This document shows, in pieces, positions 1 to 5,267 of a stretch of DNA of 5,303 bases. Both the position numbers and the translations under genes were made by a program. Below the pieces are notes generated by a model. That model was not told the origin of the DNA. It was given only the letters and a program-made list of their open reading frames with translations, and did no database searches. The DNA is from Deinococcales bacterium (GTDB lineage: Bacteria > Deinococcota > Deinococci > Deinococcales > Deinococcaceae), in NCBI GenBank assembly GCA_014378225.1, contig JACMOA010000267.1, positions 1-5,303 on the forward strand, given 5' to 3'. Numbering within the stretch: the stretch's first letter is position 1; each line of letters starts with the position of its first letter.

Positions 1-36
1 GCCTAAAAGCTTCTCAACTGTTAACCGAAAACCCAT
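1..36 (-). CDS. 5' fragment of a third gene in the murC-murB operon (possibly ftsQ)
   Basis: An ATG at 36-34 opens a frame of 12 codons (MGFRLTVEKLLG) that stays open to the window edge; the other two frames on this strand meet stops within the same stretch. The ATG lies 19 bases after the murB stop, on the same strand, so it is probably the next gene of the operon. A weak GGTG (44-41) lies 4 bases upstream as a possible ribosome site. In many bacteria murC-murB is followed by ftsQ (a division protein with one membrane anchor), which makes that a reasonable guess, but the visible residues do not identify any family. An accidental open frame cannot be excluded. Confidence 0.4.
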   Translation of the reverse strand, partial: MGFRLTVEKLLG

Positions 37-55
37 AACTCACCACTTAAAAACC

Positions 56-910
56 CTATTCCCACAGCTCATACTCCCACTCGAGCGCCACCTCGAGCCG
101 TGCTTCCACCTGACGCAGCAGTTCCTTGATATCCTCAGATTTTGCGCCGCCCAGATTAACCACGAAATTCCCGTGCTCGAGGGCAATCATGGCGTTTCCA
201 ACCCGCAGCCCTTTGAGTCCAGCCTGGTCAATCAGCATTCCAGCACTCACCTTTTTACCACTCACAGTGGGGTTTTTGAAGGCGCACCCGGCGGTTCTAG
301 CTTTAGGCTGACCTTTGCGGGCGGTATCCGAATCCACCATCCGAGTTTCGACCTCAGCAGGCGTGCTGGGGGCCAGTTTCAGGCGAACCCTGGTGACAAT
401 ATCATTTCTGGGTATTCCACTCGAGCGATACCCATAGTTTAGCTCTTCGGGGGCGTAAATTCGCGCCACGCCGTTTGCCACCACCTCGAGTTCATAAAGT
501 GAGTCGAACATCTCGCCATAACGGGTTCCGGCGTTCATCCACACCGCTCCGCCCACCTGAGCCGGGATGCCCACCATCCCCTCGAGACCAGAAAGGCCGC
601 GTTTTTGTGCGGTGCGAACGAGCCCGGGCAAAGGACGACCCCCGCCTACCCAACCCGTAATGTGCAGGGTTTCGCTCGAGAGTACAGGGTCCCTTTCCAG
701 GTCTTCAGCGGCGTACGGGCCACCCAGCCGAATCACCCGCTGCTCGAGTCCAGCGTCTGAAACTACCAGGTTGGAGCCGCCGCCCAGAATGCGGTACGGC
801 GCACTCGTTGCCTCAAGCAGCTCTTCCAGATTCCGGGCGGTCCACACCTCGCACTCACCGCCCACACCCAGTGTGGTGAGGCGGCTCAGCGGTTGACGCT
901 CCACTTTCAT
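56..910 (-). CDS. murB: UDP-N-acetylenolpyruvoylglucosamine reductase (MurB)
   Basis: MurB is a cytoplasmic FAD enzyme that uses NADPH to reduce UDP-GlcNAc-enolpyruvate to UDP-MurNAc, the second committed step of peptidoglycan synthesis. The 284-residue protein shows the FAD-binding elements TTLGVGG (12-18) and LGGGSNLVVSD (42-52), the family block GLEGMVGIPAQVGGAVWMNAG split over 108-128, the substrate-site YR (161-162), FKNP (211-214), LIDQAGLKG (226-234) and HGNFVVN (246-252). E279 near the C-terminus fits the conserved catalytic Glu. It is shorter than E. coli MurB (342 residues), as expected for the type II form lacking the extra fold. The residue normally given as the Ser proton donor (AGSxFKNP; Ser229 in E. 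coli) is Cys209 here (codon 284-286). The start is well placed: its ATG overlaps the murC TGA as ATGA (910-907), with GGTAAGG just upstream, which implies translational coupling. Confidence 0.96.
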   Translation of the reverse strand: MKVERQPLSRLTTLGVGGECEVWTARNLEELLEATSAPYRILGGGSNLVVSDAGLEQRVIRLGGPYAAEDLERDPVLSSETLHITGWVGGGRPLPGLVRTAQKRGLSGLEGMVGIPAQVGGAVWMNAGTRYGEMFDSLYELEVVANGVARIYAPEELNYGYRSSGIPRNDIVTRVRLKLAPSTPAEVETRMVDSDTARKGQPKARTAGCAFKNPTVSGKKVSAGMLIDQAGLKGLRVGNAMIALEHGNFVVNLGGAKSEDIKELLRQVEARLEVALEWEYELWE

Positions 911-2373
911 AGCCTTACCATAGCGGGTTTTTCAGGTGAATAAGCCAACAACATCGGTCCCAGAGTGGTGATGTCGCCCGCGCCCATGGTCAGAATCAAA
1001 TCGTTCGGCTCGAGGGTGCGGTTCAGGTGCTCCAGAGCGCCCTCAAAACTGCCCACAAAATGGGTACTGGCGTGTCCCCACTCGAGCATTCTGTTCGAGA
1101 TATTCTCGGCTTTCACACCTGCGATGGGAGCTTCTCCGGCGCTGTACAAATCCAGCATCAGCACATCGTCGGCAGCCATCAAAGTGTCTGCAAAGCCCTG
1201 CCAAAACTCCGCCGTTCTGAGGTAGCGGTGTGGCTGAAACACCACCCGCACCCGCCTTCCACTCTGCCGCGCTGCCTCGAGTGTGGCCGTCACCTCGGTG
1301 GGATGGTGGGCGTAGTCGTCCACAATCAGCGCCCCGCGCAAGGTTCCTTTGACGTCGAAACGCCGTGCCGCACCCCGGAAATTCTCGAGCGCTTTTGCAG
1401 CCCCCGCATAGTTTGCGCCCAGCAAATCTGCACAAGCCAGCGCCGCCAGCGCATTCTGAATGCTGTGCTTACCGGGAATACTCAGAGTTACTCGTCCCAA
1501 CTCTTCAAAACCGCGCAGCACGGTGAAGCTCGAGCCATACTCGGTGAACTCGAGCTGAGTGGCGCGGTAAAACGAACCTTCGGACAATCCGTAAGAAAAA
1601 GCCCCCTCGAGCGTAGAAAAATTGAATTCAGAGGCGTGGATGGAATGACCGCTCGAGCGCACCAATTCATTTAAATTAGGCCAATCCGCGCAGAACACCA
1701 CAGTGTTAGCTCGCTCGAGATAGCGCACTATAGCGTCTGTCAGGTGCTCGAGCGAATCCCAGGCAAAGTTGGGGCGCTTGGCGTCTCCCGCGCCGATGTG
1801 GTCAGCCTCGAGATTGGTGAGCACCGCAATTTGGGGAACCACGAACTCGAACAGCGGGTCGGATTCATCCAGTTCAGCTACAAAAGGACCTCCCCCCAGG
1901 CGCACATTAGAGCCGTCAAACTCGGGCAAAGTGCTGCCTACAAAAGCGGTGGGGTCCAGCCCTCCCCCCATCAGGGCCACGGCGGTCAGGCTCGAGGTGC
2001 TGGTTTTACCGTGGGTTCCGGTCACGCCCACCGACGAAACGCCCCGCATCAAATCCCCCAGGGCCTCGATGCGGTAACGCACCGGAATTTGCTGCGCTCG
2101 AGCGGCCTGAACTTCAGGGTGGTCCTGACGAATTCCGGTGGAAATAATCAGTTCGTCAACCGACAGGGTGATATGGTCGCTCGAGTGGCCCTGAAGAACG
2201 GTGATGTTTTGAGTCTCGAGTTGAGCGGTGAGAGGAGTCAAGTTCTGGTCGCAGCCCGAAATGGTGTGGCCCTGCGCCTGGAGCAAACGGGCGAGGCCGG
2301 AAACCCCGATGCCCCCAACGGCCATCAGGTGATAGTGTTTGGGGGGGTTGTCTTTGGAAGGAAGGTCTTTCAT
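907..2373 (-). CDS. murC: UDP-N-acetylmuramate--L-alanine ligase (MurC)
   Basis: MurC is the cytoplasmic ATP-dependent Mur ligase that joins L-Ala to UDP-MurNAc, the product of the enzyme encoded by the next gene. From the ATG at 2373 it has 488 residues, normal for the family. Visible hallmarks (this numbering) are the N-terminal HYHLMAVGGIGVSGLA (13-28), the ATP P-loop TGTHGKT (118-124), NLEADH (187-192), SIPGKHSIQNALA (298-310), the C-terminal DDYAHHPTEV (352-361) and FQPHRYLRT (379-387), and GAGDI (464-468). All three Mur-ligase domains are therefore present. The frame extends upstream to a TTG at 2430, but that start would add 19 unconserved residues and has AAGAAGG directly abutting it with no spacing, so the ATG at 2373 is preferred; its own ribosome site is weak (GGTTAA). 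It is the first recognisable gene of the leftward operon. Codons 9-11 contain a run of seven C (2347-2341). Confidence 0.95.
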   Translation of the reverse strand: MKDLPSKDNPPKHYHLMAVGGIGVSGLARLLQAQGHTISGCDQNLTPLTAQLETQNITVLQGHSSDHITLSVDELIISTGIRQDHPEVQAARAQQIPVRYRIEALGDLMRGVSSVGVTGTHGKTSTSSLTAVALMGGGLDPTAFVGSTLPEFDGSNVRLGGGPFVAELDESDPLFEFVVPQIAVLTNLEADHIGAGDAKRPNFAWDSLEHLTDAIVRYLERANTVVFCADWPNLNELVRSSGHSIHASEFNFSTLEGAFSYGLSEGSFYRATQLEFTEYGSSFTVLRGFEELGRVTLSIPGKHSIQNALAALACADLLGANYAGAAKALENFRGAARRFDVKGTLRGALIVDDYAHHPTEVTATLEAARQSGRRVRVVFQPHRYLRTAEFWQGFADTLMAADDVLMLDLYSAGEAPIAGVKAENISNRMLEWGHASTHFVGSFEGALEHLNRTLEPNDLILTMGAGDITTLGPMLLAYSPEKPAMVRL

Positions 2374-2552
2374 GCTTAACCGGAAAACAGTGTACTCGAG
2401 CGGGGCAGGTCGAGCGACACTTTTACGCAACCTTCTTGAAGCTCTGGCACAGCTCTTAATACCTCTCCTCGAGCATTTACGATTTGGTTACATCTGCAAC
2501 TCATCCAATTCCCTCGCTTACCTGTCACATCCACTAAAACTTCCGTACACCC

Positions 2553-2575
2553 GGTCTCGAGCGCCGGACGAGACC
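2553..2575. repeat. Perfect 7-bp inverted repeat (operator or leader hairpin)
   Basis: GGTCTCG (2553-2559) and CGAGACC (2569-2575) are exact inverse complements separated by 9 bases. In RNA this would be a GC-rich hairpin. CCGG at 2551-2554 and 2564-2567 offers an alternative, mutually exclusive pairing. No T-run follows on either strand, so it is not a standard terminator. It lies about 180 bases upstream of the murC start, and the left arm lies within a CTCGAG copy plus flanks. An operator or part of a long murC leader are both possible; the role is inferred. Confidence 0.45.
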
Positions 2576-2657
2576 TCTCACTTTACTCAAGAGTGAAAGA
2601 TGGGGTTGATTTAGAAACAGGAAAACCAAATTATTGACCCTTCATTCTGAGACGCGC

Positions 2658-2680
2658 TCTAGGCTGTACAATAGGCTAGA
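2658..2680. promoter_or_regulatory. 23-bp operator-like dyad overlapping a -10-like hexamer
   Basis: The outer arms TCTAG (2658-2662) and CTAGA (2676-2680) are inverse complements. Counting all positions across the 23 bp, 8 of 11 pairs are symmetric around base 2669. TAGGCT also appears twice as a direct repeat (2660-2665, 2672-2677). TACAAT (2667-2672), a five-of-six match to a -10, lies in the centre, though no good -35 is placed before it. A dimeric regulator binding here could affect either divergent gene. Binding is inferred from symmetry only. Confidence 0.35.
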
Positions 2681-2764
2681 CAACAACCCTAAGACTCAGA
2701 GTGTCCTGCACAAAACTAAAAAGAGTACAAACTCTGTGAAGCTATTTTTATAGTCAAGATACTA

Positions 2765-2793
2765 TGGACTTAAACCCATTGGTCGATTAAACT
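2765..2793 (+). promoter_or_regulatory. Candidate sigma-70-type promoter for the diguanylate cyclase gene
   Basis: TGGACT (2765-2770, four of six matches to TTGACA) is followed after exactly 17 bases by TAAACT (2788-2793, four of six matches to TATAAT). Transcription would begin near 2800 and give a leader of about 40 bases before the GTG at 2838. The spacing is ideal but both hexamers are imperfect, and the region is AT-rich enough for chance matches. Confidence 0.35.
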
Positions 2794-2837
2794 AAATCTA
2801 CAGCTGAGCGCACTTAGAACAGACTACCAGAGGCAGT

Positions 2838-4748
2838 GTGAGGGAAAAAGAGCAATCAAAGTTCCATTTAAAGTTAGACCGATTAACCCGCTTGGCCGCA
2901 CATAGCTTCACAGCTAGGCGGGCGTGGCTGGTGCTCGAAGATGGAAGTCACCAGTTTGCGTCGCATCGGGCCTCGAGCGCCATGGTCAAAGAAGTGATGC
3001 GCCATGCCCCCATTTTGAATGACTCTGGAAAACTACTGGGTTCACTGTGGGTCATCGTATCCTCGAGCGGCTGGAACAGCACTCAGCAGGAACTGTTTGA
3101 AGAATTTGCGCTGATGCTGGTGCCTGCGCTCGAGGGGTTCATTCAAAGTGAGCAGGTGAGCGCCACCCCCTCCACCCCGGTGCTGCTGAGCCAGAATTAC
3201 CCCGCCGTAGTGGCTTTCGAGCGCGACGGAACACTGGTGTATGGCAACCCGGCAGCCATGAGGCTATGGAACATCTCCATCAGCCAAATGATAGAGCTGA
3301 AACTGGCTGACTTGGTGCTGGATTTACAAAATATTTCGATGATGGAGGCCCTAAGCACGCCCAATACTCCGTTTGGATTGCGGGGCCTGCGTGACGGAAT
3401 TCCCTTTCAGCTCGAGGGTTTGCTCAGCACGCTCGAGCTGGGCGGCGAAATTCACGCCTGTCTGTGTATGCGTGAACTGGGTGTGCGTGAACTGGCTGCT
3501 CTGGAAACCTCGCCCGATACTCTAGTCTTAGAGGGGCGGCTGCGGCAATTTGCGCGGCAAACCCAGTACGCCCTCATCGAGTGGGACCTCCGGGGACGGG
3601 TGTTGGCCTGGAATCCCTCTGCCGAGCGCATCTTTGGCTACAGCGAGGCCGAGGCGATAGGGCGCAGTTTAGTTGACTTAGTGGCCCTGAACAGCAACCG
3701 TGACATGCTTCACAACCTGGGGAAACGCCTAGTGCAAGGCCTGGAGGGAAGCTCTAACACCAATGCCAACCGGACCAAAAGTGGACGTAAAATCTTTTGT
3801 GCCTGGCAAAACACCTCCCTGTACGATACGGACGGTAAGGTAATGACCGTAGTCAGCCTCGCGCTCGAGACAACCGTACAGGTAGAAGCCGAAGAAGAGC
3901 TGCGCCGCGCCCGCGCCCGCGACCTGGCCCTGCGTGAAGCCCTGCCCGACGTAGTGTTTACCCTGACCAGGGGAGGTCGTTTTCTGGATTATCACGAACC
4001 CGAAGAGTCCACCTTTTACCTGGACGCCCAGGAAATCGTGGGTTACAAACTCGAGGAGGTGGCCCCGCTCGAACTGGCCCGCAGATACCGCGCCGCGCTC
4101 GAAATTGCTTTTAGCAATGGAATTGCCGACTTCGAGCACAACCTGGACATCGGGGGAATTCAACACGATTTTGAGTCCAGAGTAGTACGCTACGACACTG
4201 AAGAAGCGGTGGTCATCGTGCGTGACGTGACCCAGCGCAAACGCGACGAACAACATCTGGCGCACATGGCTTTTCATGACAAGCTCACGGATTTGCCTAA
4301 CCGCGAACTGTTCGGGCGGCGCTTTGAGGAAGCCCTGCGGCTGTCGCGTCAATCATACCGCCCCCTCTCGGTGGCCTTCGTGGACCTCAACCGCTTCAAG
4401 CAAGTCAACGACACTATGGGACACGCCTACGGCGACTTACTGCTCGAGGGGGTAGCCCAGCGCCTCCGCCTGCTGATGCGCCCCGACGATACCCTAGCCC
4501 GCATGGGCGGCGACGAGTTTACACTTATTCTGCCTGGTTTGAGCAAGGAACGCGCCGAGGAGGTCTCAGAGCGAGTCATCCACGCGCTGAGCCAGCCTTT
4601 CGTGCTCGAGGGCCACACCGTCCAGATTGGAGCGTCGGTGGGCCTCTCGAGCTTTCCCGAAGACGGCGGAGACGCGCAAGACCTGCTCAGAATTGCAGAC
4701 CGCCGGATGTATGAAACTAAAAAGCAGCGCAAAGAAACGCGAGTTTAG
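2838..4748 (+). CDS. Soluble diguanylate cyclase: reduced GAF-like region, three PAS domains, GGDEF
   Basis: The C-terminal domain (about 478-630) would make cyclic di-GMP from two GTP. It begins with the usual HDKLTDLPNR (480-489) and carries metal-binding D516, N524, D525, GH..GD (528-533), and an intact GGDEF (557-561). The inhibitory I-site RxxD is R548-D551, five residues before GGDEF, so product inhibition is expected. No EAL or HD-GYP domain follows. Upstream are PAS1 (about 117-222), PAS2 (about 236-350, with AWNPSAERIFGYSEAEAIG at 257-275) and PAS3 (about 363-468, ending in RDVTQRK, a usual PAS-GGDEF junction). Residues 13-101 resemble the two ends of a GAF domain without its middle. 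No membrane segment is seen, so it should be cytosolic. The start is a GTG with GAGG (2830-2833) 4 bases before it; an in-frame TGA at 2805 excludes a longer form. The PAS ligands cannot be read from the sequence. Confidence 0.95.
   Translation: MREKEQSKFHLKLDRLTRLAAHSFTARRAWLVLEDGSHQFASHRASSAMVKEVMRHAPILNDSGKLLGSLWVIVSSSGWNSTQQELFEEFALMLVPALEGFIQSEQVSATPSTPVLLSQNYPAVVAFERDGTLVYGNPAAMRLWNISISQMIELKLADLVLDLQNISMMEALSTPNTPFGLRGLRDGIPFQLEGLLSTLELGGEIHACLCMRELGVRELAALETSPDTLVLEGRLRQFARQTQYALIEWDLRGRVLAWNPSAERIFGYSEAEAIGRSLVDLVALNSNRDMLHNLGKRLVQGLEGSSNTNANRTKSGRKIFCAWQNTSLYDTDGKVMTVVSLALETTVQVEAEEELRRARARDLALREALPDVVFTLTRGGRFLDYHEPEESTFYLDAQEIVGYKLEEVAPLELARRYRAALEIAFSNGIADFEHNLDIGGIQHDFESRVVRYDTEEAVVIVRDVTQRKRDEQHLAHMAFHDKLTDLPNRELFGRRFEEALRLSRQSYRPLSVAFVDLNRFKQVNDTMGHAYGDLLLEGVAQRLRLLMRPDDTLARMGGDEFTLILPGLSKERAEEVSERVIHALSQPFVLEGHTVQIGASVGLSSFPEDGGDAQDLLRIADRRMYETKKQRKETRV
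3468..3497 (+). repeat. 15-bp in-frame tandem duplication within the diguanylate cyclase gene
   Basis: Units 3468-3482 and 3483-3497 match at 13 of 15 bases and share an exact 12-mer, TGCGTGAACTGG. They encode MRELG then VRELA (residues 211-220), at the end of PAS1 where a linker to PAS2 is expected. The high nucleotide identity suggests a fairly recent duplication. Inserting five residues in a helical linker would change its register. Confidence 0.6.
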
Positions 4749-4786
4749 ACAGCAAACGACAGACGGCAGAAAAAGCCAGTGCTTAA

Positions 4787-4849
4787 GTCTGAAGTTTGAA
4801 TTCTGTCATCTGAGTTCTGAGGTCTGAAATCTAAAGTCTGAACTCTAGA
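4787..4849. repeat. Degenerate heptanucleotide tandem repeat (about nine units, consensus GTCTGAA)
   Basis: Read in steps of exactly seven from 4787, the units are GTCTGAA, GTTTGAA, TTCTGTC, ATCTGAG, TTCTGAG, GTCTGAA, ATCTAAA, GTCTGAA and CTCTAGA. Three are exact and the rest match at four to six positions, with no slip in phase. The array fills most of the spacer between two convergent genes, and its last unit contains the stop codon (4847-4845) of the leftward gene. GAGTTCT (4812-4818) and AGAACTC (4847-4853) could pair as a long-loop hairpin, but there is no clear terminator. It is not a CRISPR array, since units are contiguous and very short. Confidence 0.8.
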
Positions 4850-5237
4850 ACTCGAGGCCCAACAGCCAATCTCCTCGAACGTCCCGATTATAGGCCACCC
4901 AGACTTTGGGTTCTTTCACGCTCGAGCCGTATGCCTCGAGTTTTTCGCGGATAGACTGCGCCCAGCCGTCTCGGTCTCCGCCTTTCACATCGTTGTCTAA
5001 AAAATCCTGCCACTCGAGCAGGCGGCTTTCCTGCGCCCAAGCATACTCTTCAAACAGCTCAAGCACCCTTTTAACGCCCTCACTCTCGAGCAGTAGGGTG
5101 TCGGGTTCATCGTCCAGTGCCGTGTTTCCTAAAACCTGCCAGCCCTCTTCAATCAGTGGGTGGCGGCTTTCCTGCAACGTGGGCGCTCGAGGGGAATCGT
5201 ACATCTGGGCGTGCGTTTCAGGATTGAGGTCGGTCAT
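4845..5237 (-). CDS. Hypothetical acidic, tryptophan-rich protein
   Basis: I do not recognise this family. The 130-residue product is strongly acidic (28 Asp/Glu against 13 Lys/Arg) and has six tryptophans (33, 67, 76, 92, 113, 124), suggesting a compact folded protein. There is no signal peptide or membrane segment, so it is probably cytosolic. Residues 52-103 look mainly helical, and the C-terminus (VWVAYNRDVRGDWLLGLEF) looks like beta strands. Support for a real gene comes from six CTCGAG sites spread through it (as in the neighbouring genes) and a well-placed -10 motif. The ATG at 5237 has no ribosome site but has TAAACT 6 bases upstream, fitting a leaderless message; M12 (5204) is a less likely start. 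It converges on the diguanylate cyclase gene and diverges from the gene starting at 5268. No function is inferred. Confidence 0.75.
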   Translation of the reverse strand: MTDLNPETHAQMYDSPRAPTLQESRHPLIEEGWQVLGNTALDDEPDTLLLESEGVKRVLELFEEYAWAQESRLLEWQDFLDNDVKGGDRDGWAQSIREKLEAYGSSVKEPKVWVAYNRDVRGDWLLGLEF

Positions 5238-5243
5238 GGCTCG

Positions 5244-5249
5244 AGTTTA
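5244..5249 (-). promoter_or_regulatory. -10 element of a probable leaderless promoter
   Basis: On the minus strand TAAACT (TANNNT type) is followed by six bases and then the ATG at 5237. This spacing puts the transcription start at or next to the start codon. Leaderless messages with such a motif are known to be common in Deinococcus. No clear -35 is visible, and no Shine-Dalgarno sequence precedes the ATG. Confidence 0.4.
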
Positions 5250-5267
5250 CACCGGAGTGGAAAAGTT

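Larger units (their letters stand above)
2374..2837. other. Divergent intergenic control region between murC and the diguanylate cyclase gene
   Basis: These 464 bases lie between two divergent starts and must carry promoters for both. GC falls to about 39% over 2581-2820 (94 of 240 counted), well below the adjacent genes. It contains three CTCGAG copies (2395, 2468, 2556), all in the murC-proximal half. It also holds a perfect 7-bp inverted repeat (2553-2575), a 23-bp dyad (2658-2680), three ACTC/GAGT dyads, and a candidate rightward promoter (2765-2793). I could not identify a convincing promoter for murC: GTGACA at 2528-2523 matches a -35 in five of six bases, but no good -10 follows at 16-18 bases. 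No tRNA or recognisable riboswitch was seen. Confidence 0.7.
80..5245. repeat. Dispersed highly iterated palindrome CTCGAG, 43 copies
   Basis: CTCGAG begins at 80, 92, 176, 420, 485, 581, 675, 743, 1009, 1081, 1276, 1384, 1529, 1549, 1606, 1652, 1714, 1747, 1807, 1991, 2097, 2180, 2215, 2395, 2468, 2556, 2972, 3062, 3129, 3411, 3432, 3864, 4050, 4443, 4605, 4646, 4851, 4921, 4935, 5013, 5085, 5186 and 5240. About 1.3 copies are expected at equal base frequencies. Of 39 copies inside complete genes, 27 read as Leu-Glu, 10 as Ser-Ser and 2 place CGA (Arg) in frame; four are intergenic. Flanking bases are not fixed (G precedes 20, C follows 21), so the core is the hexamer. Occurrence in all phases and outside genes points to a DNA-level cause. 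Confidence 0.95.

Noticed and set aside
1027..1674. 215-codon open frame on the plus strand
   Set aside because: It is wholly antisense to the C-terminal half of murC and has no family features.
1744..2379. 211-codon open frame on the plus strand
   Set aside because: It lies antisense across the murC coding region, encodes no recognisable motif, and murC is clearly real.
2374..2430. Upstream TTG start giving a 507-residue MurC
   Set aside because: The extra 19 residues are unlike the family N-terminus and the purine-rich AAGAAGG touches the TTG with no spacing.
2634..2672. TTGACC (2634) with TACAAT (2667) as a promoter
   Set aside because: The spacer is 27 bases, far beyond the workable 16-18.
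2722..2749. AGAGT-ACAA-ACTCT hairpin followed by TTTTT as a terminator
   Set aside because: The stem has only five pairs and the T-run begins 9 bases after it; there is also no gene upstream on the plus strand to terminate.
3729..4352. 207-codon open frame on the minus strand
   Set aside because: It is antisense to PAS2, PAS3 and the start of GGDEF in the cyclase gene; the sense frame carries all the motifs.
4749..4844. Intrinsic terminator between the convergent genes
   Set aside because: Only weak long-loop pairings (GACAGA with TCTGTC, GAGTTCT with AGAACTC) and no T-run were found.
4787..4849. CRISPR array
   Set aside because: The 7-bp units are contiguous with no spacers and no cas genes are nearby.
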